A DNA stretch of 64,000 bases from Pelagicoccus sp. SDUM812003 (GCF_031127815.1 NZ_JARXHY010000016.1:62001-126000), one strand, 5' to 3'; counted from the stretch's first letter, positions 25,269 through 34,785 are shown. Notes: generated by a model from the sequence alone, not told the origin. Translations and numbers: made by a program.

Positions 25269-27356
25269 ATGAAATTCCCAATCGACCGCGACTTCCCTCG
25301 AAAGTCGGCCTGCGTGGGCGCCCTCGTCGCCCTCCCCTTCGCTCTCTCCAGCCTCCACGCCCAAGAGGAGGATCGCCTGCCTGACTCGGGCAACTATATC
25401 GATATCACCCTCGGCCATGCTTCCCACGACGGGAACGAAGCGGCCTACCTCGCTCGACACCCCATCAAAAAGCACGCCTTCGGCGGCATCGAACGCTTCC
25501 AGTACTCCGGGTACATCGGACGCTACACCGAGTTTAAAACGGAAGGCCGGGCCATGTTCGACAACAACGACTACCTTTTCGGAGTCGAGTTTTTGAACGA
25601 GGACGTCGGCTACTTCAAATTCCGCTGGGAAGAGTATCGGATCTTCTACGACGGCAGCGGAAAGTACTTCCCGGGCAGCGACACCTGGATCGACATCTAC
25701 GACGACGAGCTCGCTCTCGATCGAGGAAAACTGCAGATCGAAGGCGGACTCTTCCTCGATGGCGGGCTCGACCTCGACTTCTCCTACACTCGCCTCACCC
25801 GAGAAGGGCTGAAGTCCTCATCGGCGCTCGCCGACACCACCCTCACCGGCGAATACGGCACCCGAAACATCGTGCCCACCTTTCTCGACATCGACGAGAG
25901 CCGAGACATCTTCGAAGTGGGCGCCAGCAAGAAGATCGACAAAACCAAACTCGCTCTCTCGCTGCGCGCCGAGCAGAGCGACGTGGACGACGCACGCAAG
26001 ATCACACGTCGACCTGGAGAGTCCAGCTTCCGGCGAATCACCCACCGCGAAATCTACGATACGGATCTCTTCAGCGCTCGCTTCTCCACCATCACCGAAG
26101 TGGACGAGAAGAACACCTTCACCACCGGCATCGCCTACACCGAGATCGACGTGAATACCACCGGATCGCGCATCTACGGCGACGATTTCGATGTGCCGTT
26201 CGACGTCGACTACCAAGGGCAGCGCCGCGACCACGGCTGGATCGACCTCATGGCGGAAAGCCAGATCGACCAATGGCTGCTCAACGCCAACTGGGTCAAC
26301 CGCCCCGCCGAACACTGGAAGGCGATATACGCTATCCGTCTCGAAGAAATGAATACCGGCATCGTCAGCGACTTCACCGAAACGGAGTTTTCAACCTCGA
26401 GCAATACCTTCGAAGTCCACGACATGGAGCTGCAAGCCGAGCGGGACTGGAAGGACGCCGCGGCCTCCGCCGAGCTTATCTACACGGGCGTCGAGAATGT
26501 GGTCTACAATGGCTCCATCCTCTACACTAGCGGCGATGGAGATTTCCTCGAAGAGGAGTTCGATGCGGAAAGCGGCAGCCAACTGCTCGAACGCTTGTCA
26601 AACACCGAAAGGGACGTGCTCAAGCTCGCCGTCGGAGCGAAAATCTACTCCGCCGCGGCCGGGCGATGGTACATCCAGTACTACCACAAGGATCGAGACA
26701 ACAAATACAACCACATCATCGATCCGACCGAACCCGATGGCGGAGACCGATTTCCCGCCTACACCGACGGGCAGGACTTCACCACCGATGATATAAACGT
26801 CTCCGTGCGCTACAAAGGCCCTGGCGGCTTGAGCGGAATGACGCGGGTCGACTATCAAAAGTCCACCATCGACTCGCATGGACAAGGGCTGGAATGGGCT
26901 CACTCCTACGATCGAAAAGCGCTGGTCCTCAGCCAGTCCTTAACCTACGCCTTCGAAAACCTCTACCTGCAAGCCACAGCCGTCTACGCGGACGACAGCC
27001 GAGAGTCTCCCGTCAGCACCATCGGCGGCGGTGTGGCGGATACGGTGATCGTGCTCGATGGCGATTTCTTCAACGCCAACCTCGGCGCCCACTGGGGTAT
27101 CGACGAGGACTCGAACGCCGGCGTCACCCTCTTCTACAACCGCACCGACAACTACGTCGACAATAGCGCATTCGCCCAGCCCTACGGAGACGATCTGCGC
27201 GAGATCGGTCTGACCGCCACCTATACCCGAAAGCTGACCGACAACGCCCAGCTCACCCTTCGCTACGCCTACTACGACAGCGAAGACATGGCCTCCGGCG
27301 GCTTCAACGACTACGACGCCCAGATTCTCTACAGCTCGATTCGCTACCGCTTTTAG
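25269..27356 (+). CDS. MtrB/PioB-like outer-membrane beta-barrel
   Basis: 695 residues from the ATG at 25269, which follows AAGGAG and begins a signal peptide cleaved near LHA31-Q. The mature protein is an alternating aromatic/charged beta-strand pattern rich in Asp, Tyr and Thr, ending in the barrel C-terminal signature YSSIRYRF. This fits the MtrB/PioB decaheme-associated family, whose barrels hold an MtrA-type cytochrome and let electrons cross the outer membrane. The mature chain has no cysteine, so the CxxC of Shewanella MtrB is absent, as in PioB-like members. The octaheme gene upstream is the expected partner. Confidence 0.85.
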   Translation: MKFPIDRDFPRKSACVGALVALPFALSSLHAQEEDRLPDSGNYIDITLGHASHDGNEAAYLARHPIKKHAFGGIERFQYSGYIGRYTEFKTEGRAMFDNNDYLFGVEFLNEDVGYFKFRWEEYRIFYDGSGKYFPGSDTWIDIYDDELALDRGKLQIEGGLFLDGGLDLDFSYTRLTREGLKSSSALADTTLTGEYGTRNIVPTFLDIDESRDIFEVGASKKIDKTKLALSLRAEQSDVDDARKITRRPGESSFRRITHREIYDTDLFSARFSTITEVDEKNTFTTGIAYTEIDVNTTGSRIYGDDFDVPFDVDYQGQRRDHGWIDLMAESQIDQWLLNANWVNRPAEHWKAIYAIRLEEMNTGIVSDFTETEFSTSSNTFEVHDMELQAERDWKDAAASAELIYTGVENVVYNGSILYTSGDGDFLEEEFDAESGSQLLERLSNTERDVLKLAVGAKIYSAAAGRWYIQYYHKDRDNKYNHIIDPTEPDGGDRFPAYTDGQDFTTDDINVSVRYKGPGGLSGMTRVDYQKSTIDSHGQGLEWAHSYDRKALVLSQSLTYAFENLYLQATAVYADDSRESPVSTIGGGVADTVIVLDGDFFNANLGAHWGIDEDSNAGVTLFYNRTDNYVDNSAFAQPYGDDLREIGLTATYTRKLTDNAQLTLRYAYYDSEDMASGGFNDYDAQILYSSIRYRF

Positions 27357-27486
27357 CGCCATGACAAATCGAAGCCCTCGCCGCAAGCAACGGAGTATTC
27401 AATTCCTCATACAAAACAAGCCAGCGCCCCTCTGTTGAGCGGGGCGTTGACCCGCCACTCTCGCTTAAAACGAACTAAAATTCCTT

Positions 27487-27822
27487 ATGAAACGAACACC
27501 TTACTTCATGCTTTCGCTCGCCGCCATGATCGGCAGTTCCCTCGTAGCTGACGAATTCGACGTCGTCGCCGCTTGGGAAAAGGACTGCCAAAAATGCCAC
27601 GCCGAAGACGGAAGCGGCCTCACCAAAAAAGGCCGCAAGCTCCGGCTGAAGGACTACCGGGATCCGGAAGTCCAGGCCAAGATGAGCGACGAGGAAATCG
27701 TCAAAGCCATCAACGAAGGCGTCAAAGAGGATGGCGAATTCACTATGAACGCCTACGGAGAAGACTACACCGAAGAGGAAATCAACGCCTTCCTCGCCTA
27801 CGTGCGCTCCTTAGCGAAGTAG
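27487..27822 (+). CDS. Small monoheme cytochrome c
   Basis: 111 residues with a signal peptide (cleavage near VA-DEF) and one heme site, C34QKCH. M87 in EFTMNAYG is the likely second axial ligand. The helix pattern MSDEEIVKAINEGV and TEEEINAFLAYVRSL is typical of class I cytochromes c. It lies between the barrel gene and the NapC-like gene, so a periplasmic shuttle between inner-membrane and outer-membrane parts is likely. Confidence 0.88.
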   Translation: MKRTPYFMLSLAAMIGSSLVADEFDVVAAWEKDCQKCHAEDGSGLTKKGRKLRLKDYRDPEVQAKMSDEEIVKAINEGVKEDGEFTMNAYGEDYTEEEINAFLAYVRSLAK

Positions 27823-28006
27823 CGTCACGCCGCCCGACTTCTGCCGCTGGTCTGCCGCTGAGAAAGGCGGCAGCCCCCCCCTTCGCGACATTGCCCCACG
27901 GCCGTCCCGAAATCCATTTCAACAACAAGAGTTATCATACCCCAACCCACATCGCCTCGCGCTCTCCAACGAAGAGTCTTAAGCGAACCGTATCCAAAGA
28001 TCGAAT

Positions 28007-29506
28007 ATGCCTCGCGAACCGAACGACGAAAAAGAGCACGGACTTCTCCTGCACTTCCGCAATTGGCTCAGTCTCGCAGGCCTCATCGTCGTCGGAGGCA
28101 GCTTCTTCGCCTTCCTACTGCTGATCGGCTTCGATCTCGTCACCGGTGGATCGAATCCCTACGTCGGCATTCTCAGCTACATCGTCGCCCCGCTGTTCTT
28201 CGGCTTCGGCTCCCTGCTCGCCTTTGTGGGCTGGCTCTGGAGCTGGCGAAAACGTCGCGACCGCGGCGTCACGCTCACCTTCGATCTCTCGCGGCTCAAG
28301 GACCGACGGATCTTCGGAGCATTCATCGGCGCAGCCATGGTCTTCATGTTCGCCACCAGCATGGGCAGCTACCAGACCTACACCTACACCAGCTCCAACC
28401 AATTCTGCGGCGTGCTCTGCCACTCCGTCATGGAGCCGCAATACGACGCCTATCCCGACGATGTACACGCCATGCTCAATTGCGTGGACTGCCACGTCGG
28501 CGAAGGAGCGAAGGGAGCCTTCAAAGCGAAGTGGCACGGCATCTATAAGCTGTATTCACTCGTCTTCGACAAATACCCAAAACCGCTTCGAGCCGACCCT
28601 CACTACCTGCCGACCACCCAAGAGAGCTGCAACAAGTGCCACGAAGACGGGCCCGATTTCAAGGACGTCGCCAAAACCTACCACCACTACCTCAGCGACG
28701 ACGAGAACACGCCTTTCTCCGTCACGCTCCGACTTAAGCTGGGACCGGAGAGATCAGGAAACTACGAAACGAACGGCATCCATTGGCACGCCAAGGACGA
28801 CAACCAGATCGAGTTCACCACTGCCTTGGAAAATCCCGATGTCATCCCTTGGATCAAAGTCACCAAGTCCGACGGCAGCGTGACCGAATACACCTTCACC
28901 CCGGACGAGGACGCGGAAAACGTGCCCGACCTCAACCACGTCAGCGATCCTAAAACCATGGATTGCATCGACTGCCACAGCCGCCCCGCCCACGGCTTCA
29001 AAAAGCCAAACGACCTCGTCGAGCGAGCCCTCCATCGCGGCCAGCTTTCCAACCGGATTCCCGAGATCAAATACATCGTCGCTCGCGCCCTCGATCCCGA
29101 CTACGAAACAAGCGAAGAAGCCCACGCGTCGATTACGAAGATGCTGCGCGACGAGCTGGAAGGCCCCGCTCCCGCAGTCGAGCAAGCCATCGATACCGTG
29201 AATGACTTCTACGCCAACAACGTCTTCCCGCATATGAACGCCGACTGGCGGGCCTATCCGGACTACATCGGACACAAGGACACGCTCGGCTGCTTCCGAT
29301 GCCACGACGACAAGCACAGCACCTTCGACGGCTCCAAGACCCTTTCCGCGAAAAACTGCCACACCTGCCACGATGTCATTTCTCAAGGCGAACCGGGCAA
29401 CATGACCTTCGCCAATTCGCCCGAAACCGAATTCGACCACCCAGACGGCTCCTACCTCGGCTTCACCTGCGCCGAATGCCACACCGGCGGACTGCAGCTC
29501 GAGTAG
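28007..29506 (+). CDS. NapC/NirT-type membrane-anchored heptaheme cytochrome c
   Basis: 499 residues. About three membrane segments (roughly 18-44, 53-80, 101-122) precede the heme part. Heme motifs: C134GVLCH (three residues between cysteines), then CXXCH at 159, 208, 320, 429, 451 and 488. FCGVLCHSVMEPQYDAY and CVDCHVGEGAKG are typical of the NapC/NrfH/NirT fold that takes electrons from quinol; the C-terminal heme region is an extension. It is the inner-membrane candidate for the conduit formed with the three preceding genes. Direction of electron flow (out or in) cannot be told from sequence. Confidence 0.87.
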   Translation: MPREPNDEKEHGLLLHFRNWLSLAGLIVVGGSFFAFLLLIGFDLVTGGSNPYVGILSYIVAPLFFGFGSLLAFVGWLWSWRKRRDRGVTLTFDLSRLKDRRIFGAFIGAAMVFMFATSMGSYQTYTYTSSNQFCGVLCHSVMEPQYDAYPDDVHAMLNCVDCHVGEGAKGAFKAKWHGIYKLYSLVFDKYPKPLRADPHYLPTTQESCNKCHEDGPDFKDVAKTYHHYLSDDENTPFSVTLRLKLGPERSGNYETNGIHWHAKDDNQIEFTTALENPDVIPWIKVTKSDGSVTEYTFTPDEDAENVPDLNHVSDPKTMDCIDCHSRPAHGFKKPNDLVERALHRGQLSNRIPEIKYIVARALDPDYETSEEAHASITKMLRDELEGPAPAVEQAIDTVNDFYANNVFPHMNADWRAYPDYIGHKDTLGCFRCHDDKHSTFDGSKTLSAKNCHTCHDVISQGEPGNMTFANSPETEFDHPDGSYLGFTCAECHTGGLQLE

Positions 29507-29524
29507 GCAGAGTCGACTCTTCCA

Positions 29525-29552
29525 GAGCGTGCCCGGAGGTCACGCTCCACCC
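29525..29552 (-). repeat. REP-like hairpin, copy A
   Basis: GAGCGTG and CACGCTC flank the 9-base loop ACCTCCGGG (read on the minus strand). The flank GGTGG precedes the stem, as in the other copies. It lies 19 bp after the NapC-like gene and faces copy B in inverted orientation. Confidence 0.7.
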
Positions 29553-29567
29553 TCATGATGCTCCACA

Positions 29568-29596
29568 AAGGTGGAACGCGACCTCCGGACGCGTTT
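29568..29596 (+). repeat. REP-like hairpin, copy B
   Basis: AAGGTGG, then AACGCG and CGCGTT flank the loop ACCTCCGGA. The stem differs from copy A on both sides in a compensating way. With copy A it forms an inverted pair like an E. coli BIME. Confidence 0.7.
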
Positions 29597-29638
29597 AGAT
29601 ATCCCCAAGTTCTTTGGGTAAACAACTTGCGGACACCA

Positions 29639-30436
29639 TCAGGCGAGACCGTAAAACGCCTTCGCAACGGTGCTCGTCTTTTCCGCCAGCTCTTCTCCCG
29701 TCACCCCAAACAGCTCCGCGCAATACGCCGCGGTATGCGCCAGGAACGCGGGCTCGTTGGGTTTGCCACGATGCGGCATGGGAGCGAGGTACGGAGCGTC
29801 GGTTTCGATCATCAGCCGATCCAGGCCCTGCAGTTTGGCGGCGTCGCGAACGGCTTCCGCATTCTTGAAAGTGATGATGCCGGTGAAGCTCCCGAAGCCG
29901 CCGCGATCAAGCAGCTGCTTCATCTCGCCCGGACCTTCGGAAAAGCAGTGAAAAACCACCTTGGTCCAGTCCACCCCGCTGCGGTCGATCACCTCCACGC
30001 TCTCCGCGAACGCTCCGCGCGAGTGGATGACCACCGGGCAGTCGAGACGTCTGGCGATCTCGAGTTGAGCCTCGAAAGCGGCGACTTGGGCAGCGAAAAC
30101 CGTTTTCGCTGCAGCCTCGTCCTTGGGAAGGTGAAAGCGATCGAGACCGATTTCGCCTAGCGCGACCGGCTTTAGCTCCCGCCCCCAGAACGGCTCGATT
30201 TGCGGGATCGATTTCTCCCAGCCCGCATCCACCGAGCAGGGATGGATCCCCACCGTGTAGTCGACCTGGGAATGAGTTTCCGCCATCTCGGCGTAGAGCG
30301 TCCAGTCGTCCGTATCCGTGCCCACCGTCACCAGACGCGACAAGCCGGCCTCCGCCGCAGCGCTCAGAGCCTCCTCCAATCGACCCTTGCGAGCGAAACT
30401 TTCCAGATGGGTGTGCGTATCGATGATGCCCGACAT
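29639..30436 (-). CDS. TatD-family metal-dependent hydrolase
   Basis: 265 residues of the TatD DNase family. Metal ligands appear in IIDTH8TH10LE, GEIGLD, VVIHSRG, FHCFSEG and ETDAPYLAP, all in the expected order. E. coli TatD has 3'-5' exonuclease activity; many paralogues (YcfH, YjjV) are less well defined. The PHRGKPNEPAFL segment is also characteristic. It is divergent from trxB. Confidence 0.93.
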   Translation of the reverse strand: MSGIIDTHTHLESFARKGRLEEALSAAAEAGLSRLVTVGTDTDDWTLYAEMAETHSQVDYTVGIHPCSVDAGWEKSIPQIEPFWGRELKPVALGEIGLDRFHLPKDEAAAKTVFAAQVAAFEAQLEIARRLDCPVVIHSRGAFAESVEVIDRSGVDWTKVVFHCFSEGPGEMKQLLDRGGFGSFTGIITFKNAEAVRDAAKLQGLDRLMIETDAPYLAPMPHRGKPNEPAFLAHTAAYCAELFGVTGEELAEKTSTVAKAFYGLA

Positions 30437-30610
30437 GGCCTAGCTTCCAACCCATCTCGCTTCCGCCTTCAACCCTTTTTGCCGTCCCCGTAAATCCCCG
30501 CGCTGGCTCCTCTATTTCGAAACGCCAATTCTCCCATTGCCAAAGCGGTCGCGATCGCTTTGCTGCATTTCTTCCCCCTCACTCCTCGTTGCAGTATTTC
30601 ATATCTAACC

Positions 30611-31549
30611 ATGTCTTCAGAAATCGAAAACGTCATCATTATCGGAACTGGCTGCTCCGGCCTCACCGCCGCCATCTACACCGCCAGAGCGAATTTGGAG
30701 CCCCTGGTGCTGGAGGGCAGCCTTCCAGGCGGACAGCTCACCCAGACCAGCGAAGTGGAAAACTTCCCTGGCTTTCCCGAGGGCGTGGACGGTTTCATGC
30801 TGATGGACAATCTGCGCAAGCAGGCCAGCAAGTTCGGCACGCGTTTCGCCCAGGCGATCATTGACAGCGTCGATTTCTCCTCCTCGCCCTACACTCTGAA
30901 AGCGGGCGACAAAGAGTACAAAGCCAAGTCGGTGATCATTTCCACCGGGGCCTCGCCGCGCCTGCTCGACGTGCCGGGCGAAAAGGAAATGTACGGCGGC
31001 AAGGGCGTCACCACCTGCGCCACCTGCGACGGGGCTTTCTACCGCAACATGGACGTGGTGGTCGTGGGCGGCGGCGACACCGCCTGCGAAGAAGCGCTCT
31101 TTCTGACGCGTTTCGCCTCCAAGGTCTACCTCATCCACCGCCGCGACGAGCTGCGCGCCTCCAAGGTCATGGCCGACCGCACCATCGAGCACGAGAAGAT
31201 CGAAATGGTCTGGGACACGGTGGTCGATGAAGTGGTAGCCGACGAGCAAGGCTACGCCACCGCGGTTAAGGTCACCAACCGCAAGACGGGGGCATCCTCG
31301 TCCATCGACGCCAAGGGGGTGTTCATCGCCATCGGTCACATCCCCAACACCGAGCCTTTCGCCAACGCCATCGACACGGATGAAAACGGGTACTTCGTCC
31401 CGGCGGCCGGCAGCCAGGTGAAGACCAAGCTTCCCGGAGTCTACGTGGCCGGCGACTGCGCGGACCACGTGTACCGCCAGGCCATCACCGCCGCCGGCAT
31501 GGGATGCCAAGCCGCCATCGAAGCGGAACGCTGGCTGGCTGAGCAATAG
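30611..31549 (+). CDS. trxB: Thioredoxin reductase
   Basis: 312 residues. FAD-binding [20 protein letters not shown] at the N terminus, redox centre C136ATC139D, NADPH-binding [16 protein letters not shown] with [12 protein letters not shown], and the second FAD segment [21 protein letters not shown]. It reduces thioredoxin using NADPH in the cytoplasm. The ATG at 30611 fits the family N terminus. A hairpin terminator follows. Confidence 0.95.
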   Translation: MSSEIENVIIIGTGCSGLTAAIYTARANLEPLVLEGSLPGGQLTQTSEVENFPGFPEGVDGFMLMDNLRKQASKFGTRFAQAIIDSVDFSSSPYTLKAGDKEYKAKSVIISTGASPRLLDVPGEKEMYGGKGVTTCATCDGAFYRNMDVVVVGGGDTACEEALFLTRFASKVYLIHRRDELRASKVMADRTIEHEKIEMVWDTVVDEVVADEQGYATAVKVTNRKTGASSSIDAKGVFIAIGHIPNTEPFANAIDTDENGYFVPAAGSQVKTKLPGVYVAGDCADHVYRQAITAAGMGCQAAIEAERWLAEQ

Positions 31550-31580
31550 GCGGCCAGAAACTCCCACAGCATAATTCCTC

Positions 31581-31612
31581 AGCCGCGCCTCTCCACGGGA
31601 CGCGGCTTTTTT
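31581..31612 (+). terminator. Intrinsic terminator after trxB
   Basis: AGCCGCG and CGCGGCT form a 7-bp stem followed by six T residues. Confidence 0.8.
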
Positions 31613-31706
31613 CAAACCCGCGATCCTTCCCAGGGCGATTTTTCATCCTCACGTCTGATTTGGTTGAGAAGAGAGCCCACCTGGGTCACAAGGGTTTTGG
31701 AATCCT

Positions 31707-32612
31707 ATGCGAGCACTTCTTCAAACCACTCTGATCGCTGCAATGTGCAGCCTAGCGTTGAGCCCGCACGCCTACGCGAAAAAGCGTGTCGCAGTGAAAG
31801 CCGACGCGTCGCCCGCTTTCGAAGCCTTCAGAGGAGAAGCTGGCGATCGCCCGCTCTCCTACATTTTCGCCGAAGGTGAATTCTTCGGCGACTCCACCCG
31901 TGGCACCCAAATCAAGGAGGTCAGCCTCCGCAGCATCCTCGAAACCCTAGCGGAGGACTTCGCGGTGCAGAACTTCTACCCCACGACCGACACGAAGTCG
32001 GCCGACATGCTGATCGTGGTCCACTGGGGCGGCATCGAGCGGCTTGAGGACCCCACCAAATTCATGGCACTCGAGCGGGCTTTCGAAGGACTTCGCGAGC
32101 AGGCCCAACTCAGCATCTCCGGCGATGGCGCGGCGGCCAATTCGCCCTACAACACCTTCGATCCTTCGGACACGCGTTTCGAATTGCTTCAGCACAACAC
32201 GGACATGATGGCGGAGCAAATGAGCGACGCCCGCATCGCGCGAATTCTCGGCTTCGACGAAGATCTCGCTCGTGAGCGCGAAAAGGCGTTCCCCTCCACC
32301 CTCGAAGAGACCCTGCTCCATCAGATGCAAGATGAGCGCTATCTGGTCATCGTAATGGCTTGGGACAATCGAGCCCTCAGCGAAAAGGGGGAGAAAAACC
32401 TCCTTTGGTCCACCCGCATCAGCATGCGAGCTCTCGGATCAAGCTTCGATGAAGCGGTCGCTCTGATGAGCGGCGCCGCCGCGCCCTACTTTGGCCAAGA
32501 AAGCGGAGGCCTGCAAAACCACGTGTATCGGAGACAGGAATACAAAGTCGAGATGGGCGAAGTCGAGGTGGTCGAAAGCGGCAAGAGCGCGGAAGACGAA
32601 ATCGAGGAATAG
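31707..32612 (+). CDS. Exported hypothetical protein
   Basis: 301 residues with a signal peptide (cleavage near AYA-KKR). The mature part contains a mixed alpha/beta segment (ADMLIVVHWGG, ERYLVIVMAWD-like DERYLVIVMAWDN, and LLWSTRISMRALGSSFDEA) and an acidic C terminus. No known domain is recognised. The ADMLIVVHWG and LWSTRIS strands resemble periplasmic proteins of unknown role. It stands alone between trxB and the convergent peptidase gene. Confidence 0.65.
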   Translation: MRALLQTTLIAAMCSLALSPHAYAKKRVAVKADASPAFEAFRGEAGDRPLSYIFAEGEFFGDSTRGTQIKEVSLRSILETLAEDFAVQNFYPTTDTKSADMLIVVHWGGIERLEDPTKFMALERAFEGLREQAQLSISGDGAAANSPYNTFDPSDTRFELLQHNTDMMAEQMSDARIARILGFDEDLAREREKAFPSTLEETLLHQMQDERYLVIVMAWDNRALSEKGEKNLLWSTRISMRALGSSFDEAVALMSGAAAPYFGQESGGLQNHVYRRQEYKVEMGEVEVVESGKSAEDEIEE

Positions 32613-32640
32613 CTAAACGCAAACGTCGCTCCGACCTTCA

Positions 32641-34014
32641 TCAGACGCCAGCGACTTCCTTCAAAATCTCCTTCGACGCCTGTATCCCTTTCTTCAACAC
32701 ATCCAGGTTCATGCTTTCGTTCGGGGCATGCAGATTGTCTTCCGGCAGAAACAGGCCGATCATCACCGAGTCCAGCCCCGTCACTCGCTTCACATCCGCG
32801 ATGATGGGGATGCTTCCGCCCTCGCGAAGAAACAATGGTCGCTTGCCGAAGCTCTTCTCGATCGCCTTCTCGGTAGCTCTGAACGCCTTGGCAAGCAACT
32901 CCGGCTGATCGCTCGGCGTATTGGGTCGATCCGGCGGCACCACCTGATAGGGCACACCTGCATGGCCCATGCGAAACTTGAGCTGAAAGCCTTTAGGAGC
33001 GCGCTGCTTGATCGCCTCCGCCACCAGCTTGCCAACGACGTCGGGCTTCTGGTTGCCCACAAGGCGACAAGTGATTTTGCACGAGGCCTTAGAAGGCACG
33101 ATGGTTTTGCTGCCTTCTCCCTGGTAGCCACCCCAGAGACCATTGAATTCGAGCGTCGGCAAATAGCGGATCGCTTCCTGGGCAGTGTATCCGTCTAGCG
33201 GATGCAAGCTATCGACCTTAAGGGTCCGCTTGTACTGCTCCTCGTCGAAACCAAGCGCCGCCAGCTCGTCGCGTTCCCACTGCTCCACCTCAGTCACATC
33301 GTCGTAGAACCCATCGATGTTCACACGATTCTCCGCGGTGTGCAGCGACGCGCATAGCTCCGAAATAGCTTGCAACGGATTGTAGACCGCCCCGCCGTGC
33401 AAGCCCGAGTGCAGGTCCGATTTCGGCCCGGTCAATTCGAACTCCAACTCCACGATTCCTCGCAAACCCACGGTGACCGCGATCTGCTCGGGACTCGGGC
33501 TCAAGGTATCGGAAAGCAGCACGAAATCCGCCTCGCTGAAAATCTCCTTTCGCTCCACCAGCAGGGGCAGCAAGCTGGGGCTTCCGATCTCCTCCTCGCC
33601 CTCGATCAGAAAAGTAATCCGCAGCGGCAAATCGGGATGCTCCTCCAGCAGTTGCCCGACGGCCGCGACGTGAGCCATCTGCGGTCCCTTGTTGTCCGCC
33701 GCTCCGCGACCATAGATACGGTCGCCTTTGACGATCGCTTCGAAGGGCTGGGTCTCCCAAAGCTCGATCGGATCGACCGGCTGAACATCGTAGTGGCCAT
33801 AGATCACCACATGCGGCCACTCGGGGTCGCCCTCGCGCTTGGCGAGTACCACCGGGTGCTTGTTCGTATTCACAATCTCAACACTCAGTCCCATTCCGCT
33901 GAACATGTCCGCCACGAAGTCTCGCGTTTTCAACATGTCTTCCTTGAACGCGGAGTCCGCGGATACGCTTCGGCAGGCAATGTATTCCTTAAGCTTCTCA
34001 ACTGGATCGAACAT
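32641..34014 (-). CDS. M20-family dipeptidase
   Basis: 457 residues from the ATG at 34014, which matches the family N terminus (FDPVEKLKEYIACRSVS). Zinc-site motifs: VIYGHYDVQPVDP, GRGAADNKGPQ, and the catalytic glutamates in IEGEEEIGSP; the bridging aspartate lies in VLLSDTLSP and a histidine in LPEDNLHAPNE. It has the lid domain with LHSGLHGGAVYNP. It belongs to the carnosinase/PepV-like dipeptidase branch. It is cytoplasmic, with no signal peptide. Confidence 0.92.
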   Translation of the reverse strand: MFDPVEKLKEYIACRSVSADSAFKEDMLKTRDFVADMFSGMGLSVEIVNTNKHPVVLAKREGDPEWPHVVIYGHYDVQPVDPIELWETQPFEAIVKGDRIYGRGAADNKGPQMAHVAAVGQLLEEHPDLPLRITFLIEGEEEIGSPSLLPLLVERKEIFSEADFVLLSDTLSPSPEQIAVTVGLRGIVELEFELTGPKSDLHSGLHGGAVYNPLQAISELCASLHTAENRVNIDGFYDDVTEVEQWERDELAALGFDEEQYKRTLKVDSLHPLDGYTAQEAIRYLPTLEFNGLWGGYQGEGSKTIVPSKASCKITCRLVGNQKPDVVGKLVAEAIKQRAPKGFQLKFRMGHAGVPYQVVPPDRPNTPSDQPELLAKAFRATEKAIEKSFGKRPLFLREGGSIPIIADVKRVTGLDSVMIGLFLPEDNLHAPNESMNLDVLKKGIQASKEILKEVAGV

Positions 34015-34074
34015 GGGGGCATTCCAAGCAGACGAGGGTTGAAAAGCAATCCGGAAGCCGTTTTGTATTCCAGC

Positions 34075-34764
34075 ATGCTTTCGCCCCACTTGACTGACCT
34101 GCGCCTCTACGAAAGATTCTGCCTCCTGGCCCTTCGAGACGAAGAAGGCACCATCGCGGTCTCCTTCTTCAATCACGCCCTCGCGGGAGCCTTGATCGCG
34201 GAGCTCATCCTTCGAGGCCGTGTCCGCGTCAGCTCAGACAAGAAACGCCTAGTGGACCTGGCAAGCTCAGCGCCCCTCGAAAACCACCTCCTTGACGAGT
34301 GCATGGGGCTCATCGCGGAGGACAAGAAAGCGAGAAACCTCAAAACCTGGATCGGACGCTTCGCTAGCATCAAGGACTTGCAGGAGAAGGCCACACGCGG
34401 CCTCTGCCAGCGAGGGATCCTAAATAAGGAGCACGCCAAAGTCTTGTTCGTCTTTTCCCGAACCGTTTATCCCGAAATCGATCCCGCGCCAGAACAGGCC
34501 CTTTTGAAGCGCCTGGAAACGATCATTTTCTCCGATGCCCCCGAGGTGGAGCCGGAGGATGCCGTCATCGTCTCACTGGCGAACGCAAATCGGATTCTGG
34601 AGCTCGCCTTCGGTCGCAAACGCATCAAGCAGCGCCGGCAGCGCATCAAGCAAATCGTCGAGGGCGACCTTGTCGGAAACGCCACTCGCGAAGTCATCGA
34701 GTCCATCCAAGCCGCCGTCGTGGTGGGGGCGGTGGTCGCAAGCGCCGTGGTCACCGCCACCTAG
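34075..34764 (+). CDS. GPP34 (GOLPH3/Vps74-like) family protein
   Basis: 229 residues from the ATG at 34075; the frame is open upstream but overlaps the divergent peptidase gene. Residues 5-60 (LTDLRLYERFCLLALRDEEGTI, then NHALAGALIAELILRGRVRV) match the opening of GPP34 proteins, which bind phosphatidylinositol 4-phosphate in the eukaryotic Golgi. Bacterial members exist in actinobacteria and a few other phyla with unclear function. The C terminus ends in a Val/Ala-rich stretch that could insert in a membrane. It precedes the BNR lipoprotein gene by 21 bp. Confidence 0.75.
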   Translation: MLSPHLTDLRLYERFCLLALRDEEGTIAVSFFNHALAGALIAELILRGRVRVSSDKKRLVDLASSAPLENHLLDECMGLIAEDKKARNLKTWIGRFASIKDLQEKATRGLCQRGILNKEHAKVLFVFSRTVYPEIDPAPEQALLKRLETIIFSDAPEVEPEDAVIVSLANANRILELAFGRKRIKQRRQRIKQIVEGDLVGNATREVIESIQAAVVVGAVVASAVVTAT

Positions 34765-34785
34765 TCGCCTCCGCCCTTCTCTTCG

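Noticed and set aside
29525-29596. CRISPR array near the REP-like copies
   Set aside because: Only two copies, in opposite directions, with no regular spacers and no cas genes.
33370-34074. N-terminal extension of the GPP34 frame
   Set aside because: It lies antisense to the M20 peptidase gene; the GPP34 domain starts right at the ATG at 34075.
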